This document shows positions 34,396 to 41,712 of a stretch of 47,222 nucleotides of DNA, piece after piece. The stretch's first letter is position 1. Each line of letters opens with the position of its first letter. Made by a program: the position numbers and the translations under genes. Location: positions 1 to 47,222 of the forward strand of contig JAFGDV010000007.1 of assembly GCA_016931955.1 (NCBI GenBank). The letters run 5' to 3'. Below the pieces are notes generated by a model that was given only the letters and a program-made list of their open reading frames with translations, was not told where the DNA came from and did no database searches. The DNA is from Candidatus Altarchaeota archaeon. GTDB taxonomy: Archaea; Altiarchaeota; Altiarchaeia; IMC4; QMZM01.

Positions 34396-34433
34396 TATAT
34401 ATGCATACACATATATAAACAATGCCCGGCATT
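34396..34433 (-). promoter_or_regulatory. vapBC promoter/operator
   Basis: An inverted repeat TATATATG-CATACA-CATATATA (34396-34417) overlaps the presumed TATA box of vapB. A second small palindrome AATGCC-C-GGCATT lies at 34421-34433. Autorepression by the VapBC complex at such sites is the usual control. Confidence 0.55.
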
Positions 34434-34443
34434 TGCCAAGAAA

Positions 34444-35127
34444 TCAGCCGCTCTCTATTATAGTTCCCTTGAATTCTCTTCCTTCTATCGCATTCCTCAT
34501 GTTCCCCAAGTCTCTTCCATTGAGGAATATTGTTTTTATCCTGGATCTCTGGATTATCTTCGCAGCCAATATGTCCATGAGCTCGTATTTTCCTGCACCC
34601 ATCGGATAGGCACTGACCATGTCTACGAGTTCCTCGACGGTAAGCCTTTCCTTCATCTTCGCGTCCTTGTGTTCCTTCGGGTCTTTGTCGTATATCCCTT
34701 CCACGTTGCTTGCATTGATCAGTAGATCTGCTCGAATGTATTCAGCCAGCAATGCAGCAACAGCATCCGTTGAATGCCCTGGGTGGGTGCCTCCCATCAC
34801 CACGATCTTCCCGAAGTTGAGCGCCTTCAATGCCCCTATAAAGTCCTTAGGCGGCTCCAAGGTGGCCTTTTCGCCTATCACCGCAGACAACAGCCTTGCA
34901 TTCAGTTTAGTCGCAGTTATCCCTATAAGATCGCAGAATATCTCGGATGCGCCGAACTTTCTGGCATTCTCTATGTATTTCCTCGCCAGCCTCCCCCCGC
35001 CCGTGACGATCGAGATCTGGTTTTTCTTTGATATCTCGTTCATCATCTCGGCTAAGTATTTGGCATAGCTCATGTCTATCTCGTCCGGCACCAGTATTGA
35101 TCCCCCTATTGAGATGACTATCTTCAT
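34444..35127 (-). CDS. pyrH: UMP kinase, archaeal type
   Basis: A 227-residue amino-acid-kinase-fold enzyme phosphorylating UMP to UDP. IVISIGGSILVP, SIVTGGGRLARKYI, VVMGGTHPGHSTDAVAALLAEY and INASNVEGIYDKDPKEHKDAKM are typical of the archaeal form, which is about 225 residues. It stands alone, divergent from the pfkB-like gene across 38 bp. Confidence 0.94.
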   Translation of the reverse strand: MKIVISIGGSILVPDEIDMSYAKYLAEMMNEISKKNQISIVTGGGRLARKYIENARKFGASEIFCDLIGITATKLNARLLSAVIGEKATLEPPKDFIGALKALNFGKIVVMGGTHPGHSTDAVAALLAEYIRADLLINASNVEGIYDKDPKEHKDAKMKERLTVEELVDMVSAYPMGAGKYELMDILAAKIIQRSRIKTIFLNGRDLGNMRNAIEGREFKGTIIESG

Positions 35128-35165
35128 TTTCGCCCAGTTAATTTATCACGCTTCTAATTAAATAT

Positions 35166-36080
35166 ATGCGGGAATCGAATAAAATAGACCTGCTCGTCTT
35201 CGGGGATACGGCGATAGACTACTTCTATGAGGTGGAGCAGATTCCGAAGGTCAACAACGCAGCCGACGTCTTCCGTGCTAGGCAGTTCTATGGCGGCATG
35301 GGCGCTAACACGGCGGTTGTGGCGCACGCACTCGGCCTGAAAACGGGATTGGTGAGCGTTATAGGAACTGACGCTGAGGACTATCGGAAATACATGGAGA
35401 ACCTCGGCATAAGGCTTTACCTGAAGGGCATCTTCGGCGACACAACCAAGTCGATTTTCTTCAAGGACAGGGAAAACCAGCTGATCAGCTTCTTTTATAA
35501 GGGCGTCACCGAAAAACTGGATGAGCTGGACTTCAAGAAAGACCTTGAAGTGGATGAAGTGGATATTGAAGAGGCTAAGTGCGTCTACATGGCGAGAACC
35601 TACCTCGACCTTCAGAGGAAGGTTGCACGGCACTGCAGACGAGCCTTTCTTGTGTATAACCCGGGTTATGGTGTTTTCAGGTTTAAGACCGTTCCTGAAT
35701 CATTCTATAAGATATTGAAGAACACAGACGTTCTGGTGTTGAATCACCACGAGCTACAGCATCTGAAGGGCATTGGCTTCAAATTGGGCTTCAACCTTGG
35801 CCCTTCGGTCTTCCTTATCACTAAGGGCGGTATGGGCTGTAACATCTACTCCAAGAACGCTGAAATCAATGTTCCGGCATACAAGACTACGGTGGTGGAT
35901 GCTGCCGGTGCAGGCGACGCCTTCAACTCCGGCTTTATTGCAGCACATGTCCGCGGGTTTGATGTCTATAACGCGGTCAAGGTTGGCAACGCCACAGCGT
36001 CCTTTATCGTCGAAGAATGGGGTTGCCAGACAAACCTGCCCACGTGGGAGATGGTCATGGAGAGATACAAGAAGCTCTAG
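35166..36080 (+). CDS. PfkB-family carbohydrate or nucleoside kinase
   Basis: A 304-residue ribokinase-fold protein. The N-terminal signature FYGGMGANTAVVAHALG binds substrate, and the C-terminal VDAAGAGDAFNSGFIAAH holds the catalytic Asp and anion hole. VLVLNHHEL resembles the N-E-E-like metal motif but is changed. Substrate unknown; ribose, nucleosides or a sugar phosphate are all possible. The 3' end overlaps the convergent AAA ATPase gene by 26 nt. Confidence 0.85.
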   Translation: MRESNKIDLLVFGDTAIDYFYEVEQIPKVNNAADVFRARQFYGGMGANTAVVAHALGLKTGLVSVIGTDAEDYRKYMENLGIRLYLKGIFGDTTKSIFFKDRENQLISFFYKGVTEKLDELDFKKDLEVDEVDIEEAKCVYMARTYLDLQRKVARHCRRAFLVYNPGYGVFRFKTVPESFYKILKNTDVLVLNHHELQHLKGIGFKLGFNLGPSVFLITKGGMGCNIYSKNAEINVPAYKTTVVDAAGAGDAFNSGFIAAHVRGFDVYNAVKVGNATASFIVEEWGCQTNLPTWEMVMERYKKL

Positions 36081-38934
36081 TGCGATCCCTCTCCTTCAGT
36101 ATCTCCATCTTCACCTCGATCTCTATCAATTGTTTCTCGTATTCCTTCATCAGCTCACTGAAGGCGTATTCGTCCAGTTCTCTTTCATAGAATTTCTTCC
36201 TTACGGCTTCTATCTTCCTCTCTACCTCCCCTCGCTGGGGGATAAGCTTCTTTAACTCCTCTCTCTCAGAGCGCATATCCGTCTTCTGTCTTTCTTCCCC
36301 CTTTTCCCTGGACTTCCGTATATCATCCACGAGTTCGCTGTAGAATTCTGCTTCGCCGCTCTCAGTTATCTGTTTCTCTGCGGCATGATACCATGGAGTC
36401 AGCGACGTCTTGCATTCCTTTATCACCTTAACGAAGTCTTCCATATTTATCCTTCTCTCCTCGCCGCCCTTCAGCGCCTCCTGCCAGGGTATTTCCGTCG
36501 ATTGATCACATATAACCTTTATGTCGGATGCAGCATATCCCTCAGTTAATTCCGCCAGCCTCGTGAAGTCCACGTCTACAGCAAGCGGCTTATCCTTGGT
36601 ATGTATCCTGAAGATATCCTCCCTCGCCTCCCTATCGGGTGGGGGCACCAGCATCTGTTTTGTGAATCTCTCCGATCTCCTCAACGCTGGGTCGATGTTC
36701 CATGGGGCGTTCGTGGCTGCCATGATAACCAATCCCTTGGTCTTCTTGAATCCGTCTAGCTCTGTCAGGAATGAGTCGATGAGCCTCCTCCCTGATTCAC
36801 TACTCACTTGGTCTCTCCTACCTGTTATCGCATCCAGTTCGTCGAAGAACAGAATGGAGGGAGTATTTCTGCTCGCTCTCTCGAATATCCCCTGAATGTT
36901 TTTCTCTGATTCGCCCACTCTGTCTGAGAGTATGTCGGTAAGCTTTATATTGAAGAACGCCACACTGCACTCTCCGGCTGTGGCCCTCGCAATGTATGTT
37001 TTACCGCAGCCAGGCGGCCCGTATAAGAGCAGGGATCCCCCGACCTCTTTCCTGTATTGTTTAGCCAATTCCGGGTCCGTTATAGGATACACGATAAGCT
37101 TCTTTATCTCTTCCTTCACTTCCCCCATGCCGCCCACGTCGCTGAAGTCTATCTCGGGCTTCTCTGCCTCATCCACTCCGCCGCCGTATTTCAGTATTTG
37201 CTTCGCCAAGTCTTCGAAGAATCTCTCCTCTCCGCTGGATTTCAATTCCTTGTACGCCATCTTGAACCACGGTATGAGAGATGATTTCTGCTTTTTCAGG
37301 GCCTCTTGGAAGTCTCTCATATTGATCTTTCTCTCTTTCCCTCCTTTTAATGCCTCCTCCCAGGGTTTTTCTGCTGCTTTCTCGCATATCGCCTTTATGT
37401 CTGATGAGGAGTAGTCTTCCGTTAATTCCGCCAGCCTCTTGAAGTCCACGTCTACAGCAAGCGGCTTATCCTTGGTATGTATCCTGAAGATTTCCTCCCT
37501 CGCCTTCTGGTCTGGTGATGGGATGAATATGTGTTTTGTGAATCTGACTGATCTCCTCAACGCTGGGTCGATGTTCCATGGCTCATTGGTTGCTGCAATG
37601 ATTAACACATCCTTTCCCAGTGTCTCGACTCCGTCCATCTCCATGAGGAATTGGTCTATCTCCATTTTTTCTGCGTACTCTATGGCACCTTCTCTGCGGC
37701 CTCCTATCGCGTCCAGTTCGTCGAAGAATATTACTGCTGGGGAATTCTTAGACGCTTCCTCGAATACCTTGTGCAGGCTTTCGGCTTCCGCCTGAACCCC
37801 TCTCTCCACTATCTCGCTTATGTTTACGTTGAAGAATGGCATCCCGCTTTCCCCTATCGTGGCCTTAGCTATGTATGTTTTTCCGCAGCCGGGCGGACCA
37901 TACAACAGTATCGCTCCCCCAGATTTTTTCCCGAAGTCTTTTGCGAGTTCTGGGTTCATTAGCGGGTAAAGCAGCGACTCAGTTATTTCTTTTTTGACTT
38001 CTTCCATGCCGCCTACGTCGCTGAAGTCTATGGTGGGTTCCTCTATCGGTATCGAGCCTTCTGCCGAGATCGACACGCTTAATGCTACTGGTTTGAGTTT
38101 CACCCCCGGCTTTATCTTTGTGAAGGGGTCGTGGATGAATCTTACTGGAAAATACCTCTCTGGGGATTTGATTTTGTGTCTGTCTTTTCTCTTATAGAAT
38201 GCCTGCATGTAGGGTATGAAGGTTATCCCCTTAATCACGACCTTTGCTTCGAACAGGTTTGTGAGCAGCTGCGACATCATATCTATCGAGTATCTTATGT
38301 TGTCTTTCTTGTATGTGTCATCTATCGTATCCACCTCTGAGATCGAGTTTGACATATCATAGCATTTGTTGTTGAACTTCGGTAGATGCACTTCTGCTTT
38401 AACGCGTTCTTTCACAACGGTCTTGTGCTGTTCTTCGGGGTTTAGTTCGTCCCATATTCCCTTGAATAACATAAGCCATGTGTCCTTGTAGTCCTTTAGG
38501 TAGTTGAGCTGCGCCAGATCCATTATAGCGTTTTGGTCCAGGTTTTCTGCGTACAGGAAGCTGGTTCTCATCAAGGCCCCGAGTGTTCTGACGGATACTG
38601 GAGGCAGGTTTATTATCTTCCTCAGGATGTCTTCCCTCTTTATCATGTGCCCGTGTGTCATGTATAGGTCAGCGTTCGCCAGGTCAACATAGAAGTGGTT
38701 CTCCTTTGTCTCATATATCACCTGCTCTCCTACTACGCCTTTGTGTGTTTCCTCCATCCTCGAGACCCTGTATTTCGCCAGCGGACGGTATGCTTTCACT
38801 ATCTCTGTCTTCTCCTTGAACAGCAGGCTGTTTACCAATCTCGAAACTATGTTTTTTCTGAGTCTCTTCTCTTGTCTTTTTTCCGCGCCCTCGGATATTG
38901 CAAAGGATCTGGTCTCAACCCTCTGTATTTTCAT
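36055..38934 (-). CDS. Tandem-AAA ATPase with novel N-terminal domain (paralogue 1)
   Basis: A 959-residue protein. Residues 1-300 are a non-Cdc48 region with AYRPLAKYR (48-56), HFYVDLANADL and RPxxLKPVALS-like sequence before the first AAA. D1: Walker A GPPGCGKT (346-353), Walker B IFFDEL (402-407), arginine region DPALRRSVRF. D2: Walker A 639-646, Walker B LFFDELD (695-701), DPALRRSERF. Each AAA is followed by a helical IPWFKMA/TPWYHAA segment. The C-terminus (900-950) is a coiled-coil/SHOCT-like helix pair. The fold resembles Cdc48, but the usual double-psi N-domain and pore aromatic-Gly are missing. D1 and D2 share a near-identical DNA stretch. Role unknown; protein remodelling is inferred. 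Confidence 0.87.
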   Translation of the reverse strand: MKIQRVETRSFAISEGAEKRQEKRLRKNIVSRLVNSLLFKEKTEIVKAYRPLAKYRVSRMEETHKGVVGEQVIYETKENHFYVDLANADLYMTHGHMIKREDILRKIINLPPVSVRTLGALMRTSFLYAENLDQNAIMDLAQLNYLKDYKDTWLMLFKGIWDELNPEEQHKTVVKERVKAEVHLPKFNNKCYDMSNSISEVDTIDDTYKKDNIRYSIDMMSQLLTNLFEAKVVIKGITFIPYMQAFYKRKDRHKIKSPERYFPVRFIHDPFTKIKPGVKLKPVALSVSISAEGSIPIEEPTIDFSDVGGMEEVKKEITESLLYPLMNPELAKDFGKKSGGAILLYGPPGCGKTYIAKATIGESGMPFFNVNISEIVERGVQAEAESLHKVFEEASKNSPAVIFFDELDAIGGRREGAIEYAEKMEIDQFLMEMDGVETLGKDVLIIAATNEPWNIDPALRRSVRFTKHIFIPSPDQKAREEIFRIHTKDKPLAVDVDFKRLAELTEDYSSSDIKAICEKAAEKPWEEALKGGKERKINMRDFQEALKKQKSSLIPWFKMAYKELKSSGEERFFEDLAKQILKYGGGVDEAEKPEIDFSDVGGMGEVKEEIKKLIVYPITDPELAKQYRKEVGGSLLLYGPPGCGKTYIARATAGECSVAFFNIKLTDILSDRVGESEKNIQGIFERASRNTPSILFFDELDAITGRRDQVSSESGRRLIDSFLTELDGFKKTKGLVIMAATNAPWNIDPALRRSERFTKQMLVPPPDREAREDIFRIHTKDKPLAVDVDFTRLAELTEGYAASDIKVICDQSTEIPWQEALKGGEERRINMEDFVKVIKECKTSLTPWYHAAEKQITESGEAEFYSELVDDIRKSREKGEERQKTDMRSEREELKKLIPQRGEVERKIEAVRKKFYERELDEYAFSELMKEYEKQLIEIEVKMEILKERDRTRASCISP

Positions 38935-39009
38935 CTGCCTGTTAAATTATATCCTATATGCCTTTTTATAGATGTCGGGGAAAATACATACCTATAATGA
39001 GGTGATCCA

Positions 39010-39456
39010 ATGGTCGAAGTTAAGAAGATGCTTGTTCCGGCCCTTATCCCGGGCGTGGTTGCTGCTGTTTTTACCACAGTCATTGGTCTGATACCGGTTA
39101 TAGGTATGTGTAATCTAGCATGCTGTCTCTGGCTTATGGGAGGCGGTGTTTTAGCGGCCTACCTGCTTAAGAAGAATGTTAGTAAAATCGAGCTAAAGGA
39201 TGGTGCAATCGTCGGCGCATTAAGCGGTGTGGTTTTCGCCATCCTGTCAACGATATTCTCCGCCGTCTTGCTTCTTGTCGGCTTCGGTACGAACATGGCT
39301 ACGATGGAGCAATTCGGTGGCGGCTACATGGAACCTGCTGAATACGGCTTAGGTATCTTGATCGCCATAGTTATCCTCTTTTTCATGTACCTCCTTATGG
39401 GCGTGGTCTTCTCAGCTATTGGCGGCGTCTTAGGCGCTAAGCTGCTGGAGAAATAA
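39010..39456 (+). CDS. Gly-rich polytopic membrane protein, unknown function
   Basis: A 148-residue protein with four predicted transmembrane helices (about 8-30, 34-52, 66-92 and 114-145), rich in Gly and Ala (GGGVLAAYLL, GAIVGALSGVVFAI, IGGVLGAKLL), as in small-helix-packing families. The start has an excellent GAGGTGAT Shine-Dalgarno. It is divergent from the AAA gene across 75 bp; the TATA sequence in the gap could serve both directions. Confidence 0.75.
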   Translation: MVEVKKMLVPALIPGVVAAVFTTVIGLIPVIGMCNLACCLWLMGGGVLAAYLLKKNVSKIELKDGAIVGALSGVVFAILSTIFSAVLLLVGFGTNMATMEQFGGGYMEPAEYGLGILIAIVILFFMYLLMGVVFSAIGGVLGAKLLEK

Positions 39457-39495
39457 AGCCCTCTTTTTCTTTTCTTTTTTTCATATTTAACCGTG

Positions 39496-39978
39496 ATGGA
39501 CTCAAAGAAGCTCCTTATCTACCTATTCTTCCTCTCCCCCTTAGCTGTGTGGTTCTCCCTCATCGTCCTTGCTCCGTATCTTGCCAGCGTCGGCTGTCCC
39601 TTCTCTGGTTTCCTCTATTTTTTCTTCTCTGAGACCTGTCATCAGCTTCCTGGGCGTTCTTTTTTCCTCTATGGCTTCAAGTTGGCGGTCTGCGCCCGCT
39701 GCACTGGCATCTACTTGGGCGCCTTAGTCTCTACTTTATTCTATCCCTTTTTTCTTCCAGTAGACAACAAAAAAACTCCCGGAAAATTCCTGCTCTTGTT
39801 CTCTCTCATCCCCCTGGGCTTGGACGGCGGCATACAACTGTTGACGGCCTATGAGAGCACGAACCTTCTCCGCTTTTTCACTGGTCTGGTCTTCGGCGGC
39901 GTTCTCCCGCTCTACCTTCTTCCAGTATATAACGAATTGGTCTACGGCTTCTTGTCTAACCGAAGAGGAATCCTATGA
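39496..39978 (+). CDS. DUF2085 membrane protein
   Basis: A 160-residue membrane protein. The segment ETCHQLPGRSFFLYGFKLAVCARCTGIYLGALVS is the defining Cys/His motif of DUF2085, and four hydrophobic helices surround it. Function of the family is unknown; the conserved Cys and His suggest metal or redox chemistry at the membrane. Start ATG 39496 (a GTG lies 3 nt upstream). A T-rich run ends the preceding gene. Confidence 0.87.
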   Translation: MDSKKLLIYLFFLSPLAVWFSLIVLAPYLASVGCPFSGFLYFFFSETCHQLPGRSFFLYGFKLAVCARCTGIYLGALVSTLFYPFFLPVDNKKTPGKFLLLFSLIPLGLDGGIQLLTAYESTNLLRFFTGLVFGGVLPLYLLPVYNELVYGFLSNRRGIL

Positions 39979-39983
39979 AATGC

Positions 39984-40400
39984 TCATTTCTTTAGGATCT
40001 CCAGCAGGTTTTTGGCTTTGATGATCTTTATGCCCTTGAATTCTCTTAGGCTGAGCAGATGGCTGTCGCCTGATACGATGTAGTCCGCTTTACCGGCGAC
40101 CGCACACTCAAGGACCCGGTTGTCGGCTGGGTCCTCTAAGATGGTATTGAGTCTCTTAGTCGAATCCACTAAGGTTGAAACAGACATAAGCCTATTGACG
40201 ACATCATCTATCCTTGTGTTCAAGTCTGTCAGCCGCAGCTGGAAATGATCCCGCCACAAAACTTCTTTAAGTTCCTCCAAAATCCCGCTGGAGATAAGAA
40301 GCTCTATCTCACCTTCCTCTGCTAGATGGATTACTCTTCTCTCATTGCCTTCCCAGAAAAGGGCGGACACCAAGACATTGGTATCGGCGACGACTTTCAT
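39984..40400 (-). CDS. PIN-domain toxin (COG1569-like)
   Basis: A 138-residue PIN ribonuclease: VADTNVLVSALFW at the start, EELKEVL in the middle and DPADNRVLECAVAGKADYIVSGDSHLL carrying the later acidic residues. This form is usually paired with AbrB- or RHH-type antitoxins. It overlaps the upstream AbrB gene by 4 nt and converges with the DUF2085 gene, only 5 nt apart. Confidence 0.87.
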   Translation of the reverse strand: MKVVADTNVLVSALFWEGNERRVIHLAEEGEIELLISSGILEELKEVLWRDHFQLRLTDLNTRIDDVVNRLMSVSTLVDSTKRLNTILEDPADNRVLECAVAGKADYIVSGDSHLLSLREFKGIKIIKAKNLLEILKK

Positions 40401-40657
40401 CTCTTCCTTACTTCTCTGATTGCTTTCTCTAAGTCTGTCCGCGTCAGACCTAATTCCTCAGCCCTCTTCCTGAAAGGCTCGGCAATCTCGTCGAATGATT
40501 TTTCGAGCGCCTCCTCCGAAATCTTCTTGAAGACGATGCGATCATCTTTACCAAAGACAAGGAAACGGTCTTCAGGCTTGATGTTCAACGCTTTACGTAT
40601 TTCGGCTGGTATCACGATCTGGCCCTTTGAGGATATCTTGGCAACATTAATATACAC
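40397..40657 (-). CDS. AbrB/SpoVT-type antitoxin
   Basis: An 86-residue protein whose N-terminus VAKISSKGQIVIPAEIRKALNIKPEDRF is the swapped-hairpin AbrB DNA-binding domain. The rest is a charged helical tail that would bind the PIN toxin. A GTG at 40657 is chosen because GGAGGTG (40670-40664) lies 6 nt upstream; a GTG at 40666 overlaps that site. It is 4-nt coupled to the toxin. Confidence 0.85.
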   Translation of the reverse strand: MYINVAKISSKGQIVIPAEIRKALNIKPEDRFLVFGKDDRIVFKKISEEALEKSFDEIAEPFRKRAEELGLTRTDLEKAIREVRKR

Positions 40658-40676
40658 TCTAAACACCTCCTACATT

Positions 40677-40702
40677 TCTTACATTATATACTACGTCTTA
40701 CA
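40677..40702 (-). promoter_or_regulatory. Direct repeats around the AbrB-PIN TATA box
   Basis: On the minus strand TGTAAGA occurs at 40702-40696 and 40683-40677, one on each side of a TATATA (40690-40685). Two half-sites 19 bp apart flanking the TATA element would suit autoregulation by the AbrB-type antitoxin. Confidence 0.45.
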
Positions 40703-40712
40703 AACATAAAAA

Positions 40713-41705
40713 CTACAGCAACAACACCTCACCCTGGACAGGCGCAACAGGTTCAAGCTCCCTGAAATTGATGGCACCAGCTATCGTCTCAGTATTAGTC
40801 TTAATGCCCTTCTCCTCCAAAGCGGCTGGAAGGCATTCTCCACAGACCGTGATTATGCCAGTATATGCGGTTTTTGTCGGAAGACCTAAGATTTCACCCT
40901 CACCTCCACTAACAATGACCATACCCCCAAATGCCTCTAATGCTTTCTTAAGCAAATTTATGGCTTTTGTCCTCATCGTATAAGGAATCTCATTATACTC
41001 AGCCAAAATAACACCCCTATTTTTAGTGAATATATCTCTTATATGAAAAAGCCCACTACGCATGAAAAGCTCTATTGTATCTATGGAGGCTGAAAGTGGA
41101 GAGACGAAATTATTGCACCGTATTGGTTTCATGTCTTCTACCTCAACAGTCAAACTGACTCCAATATGCATGAAGATGCCATAATTCAGCCACAGTTGAT
41201 CTATGGTTGCACTAGACATAGTAGCCAATCCAAACATTCCATCCGGAACCAAACGATTACAGATTTTTTCTCCGCTGTGAGCGAATCCCACCATTTGCGG
41301 GAACAAATTACTCCTACAAAGATCCCTCAGTGTAGCCCTTACCTCTTGCTCTTGATTCTTGGCTATAAAAGACAGATTAACGATAACCTCACCTCGCTGC
41401 TTATAGACATCGAATTTAGAATCACACATAATCCTCGCCATCTTATCAACAATATAATCAGATCGAGCATACACAAAAGAAGTGCGCAACTCATCCCTGC
41501 CTTCTTCTGTAATCCACCTCCCCTCTCTTCCCATGTTTTCCGTGAAACCCATGCCGTCTAACTCTTGGAGGTAGTTTCTTATCATCCTCTCCGTCAGAGG
41601 GGTTCCGATGTCTTGGAGTTCCCTAGCTATCTCTGAAGAGGTTAATGCCTTGTTCTTTCGCTCTAGGATGGATAATATCTCGAATATGTTTCTTTTTTTG
41701 GTCAT
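40713..41705 (-). CDS. NrpR-type transcriptional regulator (single NrpR domain)
   Basis: A 330-residue protein with an N-terminal winged helix (about 5-75: FEILSILERKNKALTSSEIARELQD, LTERMIRNYLQELDGMGF) and one NrpR (DUF128) domain (about 80-325: SDYIVDKMARIM, VGFAHSGEKICNRLVPDGMFGLATMSSATI, TAYTGIITVCGECLPAALEEKGI). NrpR represses nitrogen-assimilation genes and is relieved by 2-oxoglutarate. The one-domain form resembles NrpRI of Methanosarcina. It starts 7 nt after the AAA ATPase stop, so it is probably cotranscribed. No nif or glnA is in the window. Confidence 0.86.
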   Translation of the reverse strand: MTKKRNIFEILSILERKNKALTSSEIARELQDIGTPLTERMIRNYLQELDGMGFTENMGREGRWITEEGRDELRTSFVYARSDYIVDKMARIMCDSKFDVYKQRGEVIVNLSFIAKNQEQEVRATLRDLCRSNLFPQMVGFAHSGEKICNRLVPDGMFGLATMSSATIDQLWLNYGIFMHIGVSLTVEVEDMKPIRCNNFVSPLSASIDTIELFMRSGLFHIRDIFTKNRGVILAEYNEIPYTMRTKAINLLKKALEAFGGMVIVSGGEGEILGLPTKTAYTGIITVCGECLPAALEEKGIKTNTETIAGAINFRELEPVAPVQGEVLLL

Positions 41706-41712
41706 CTCAACC

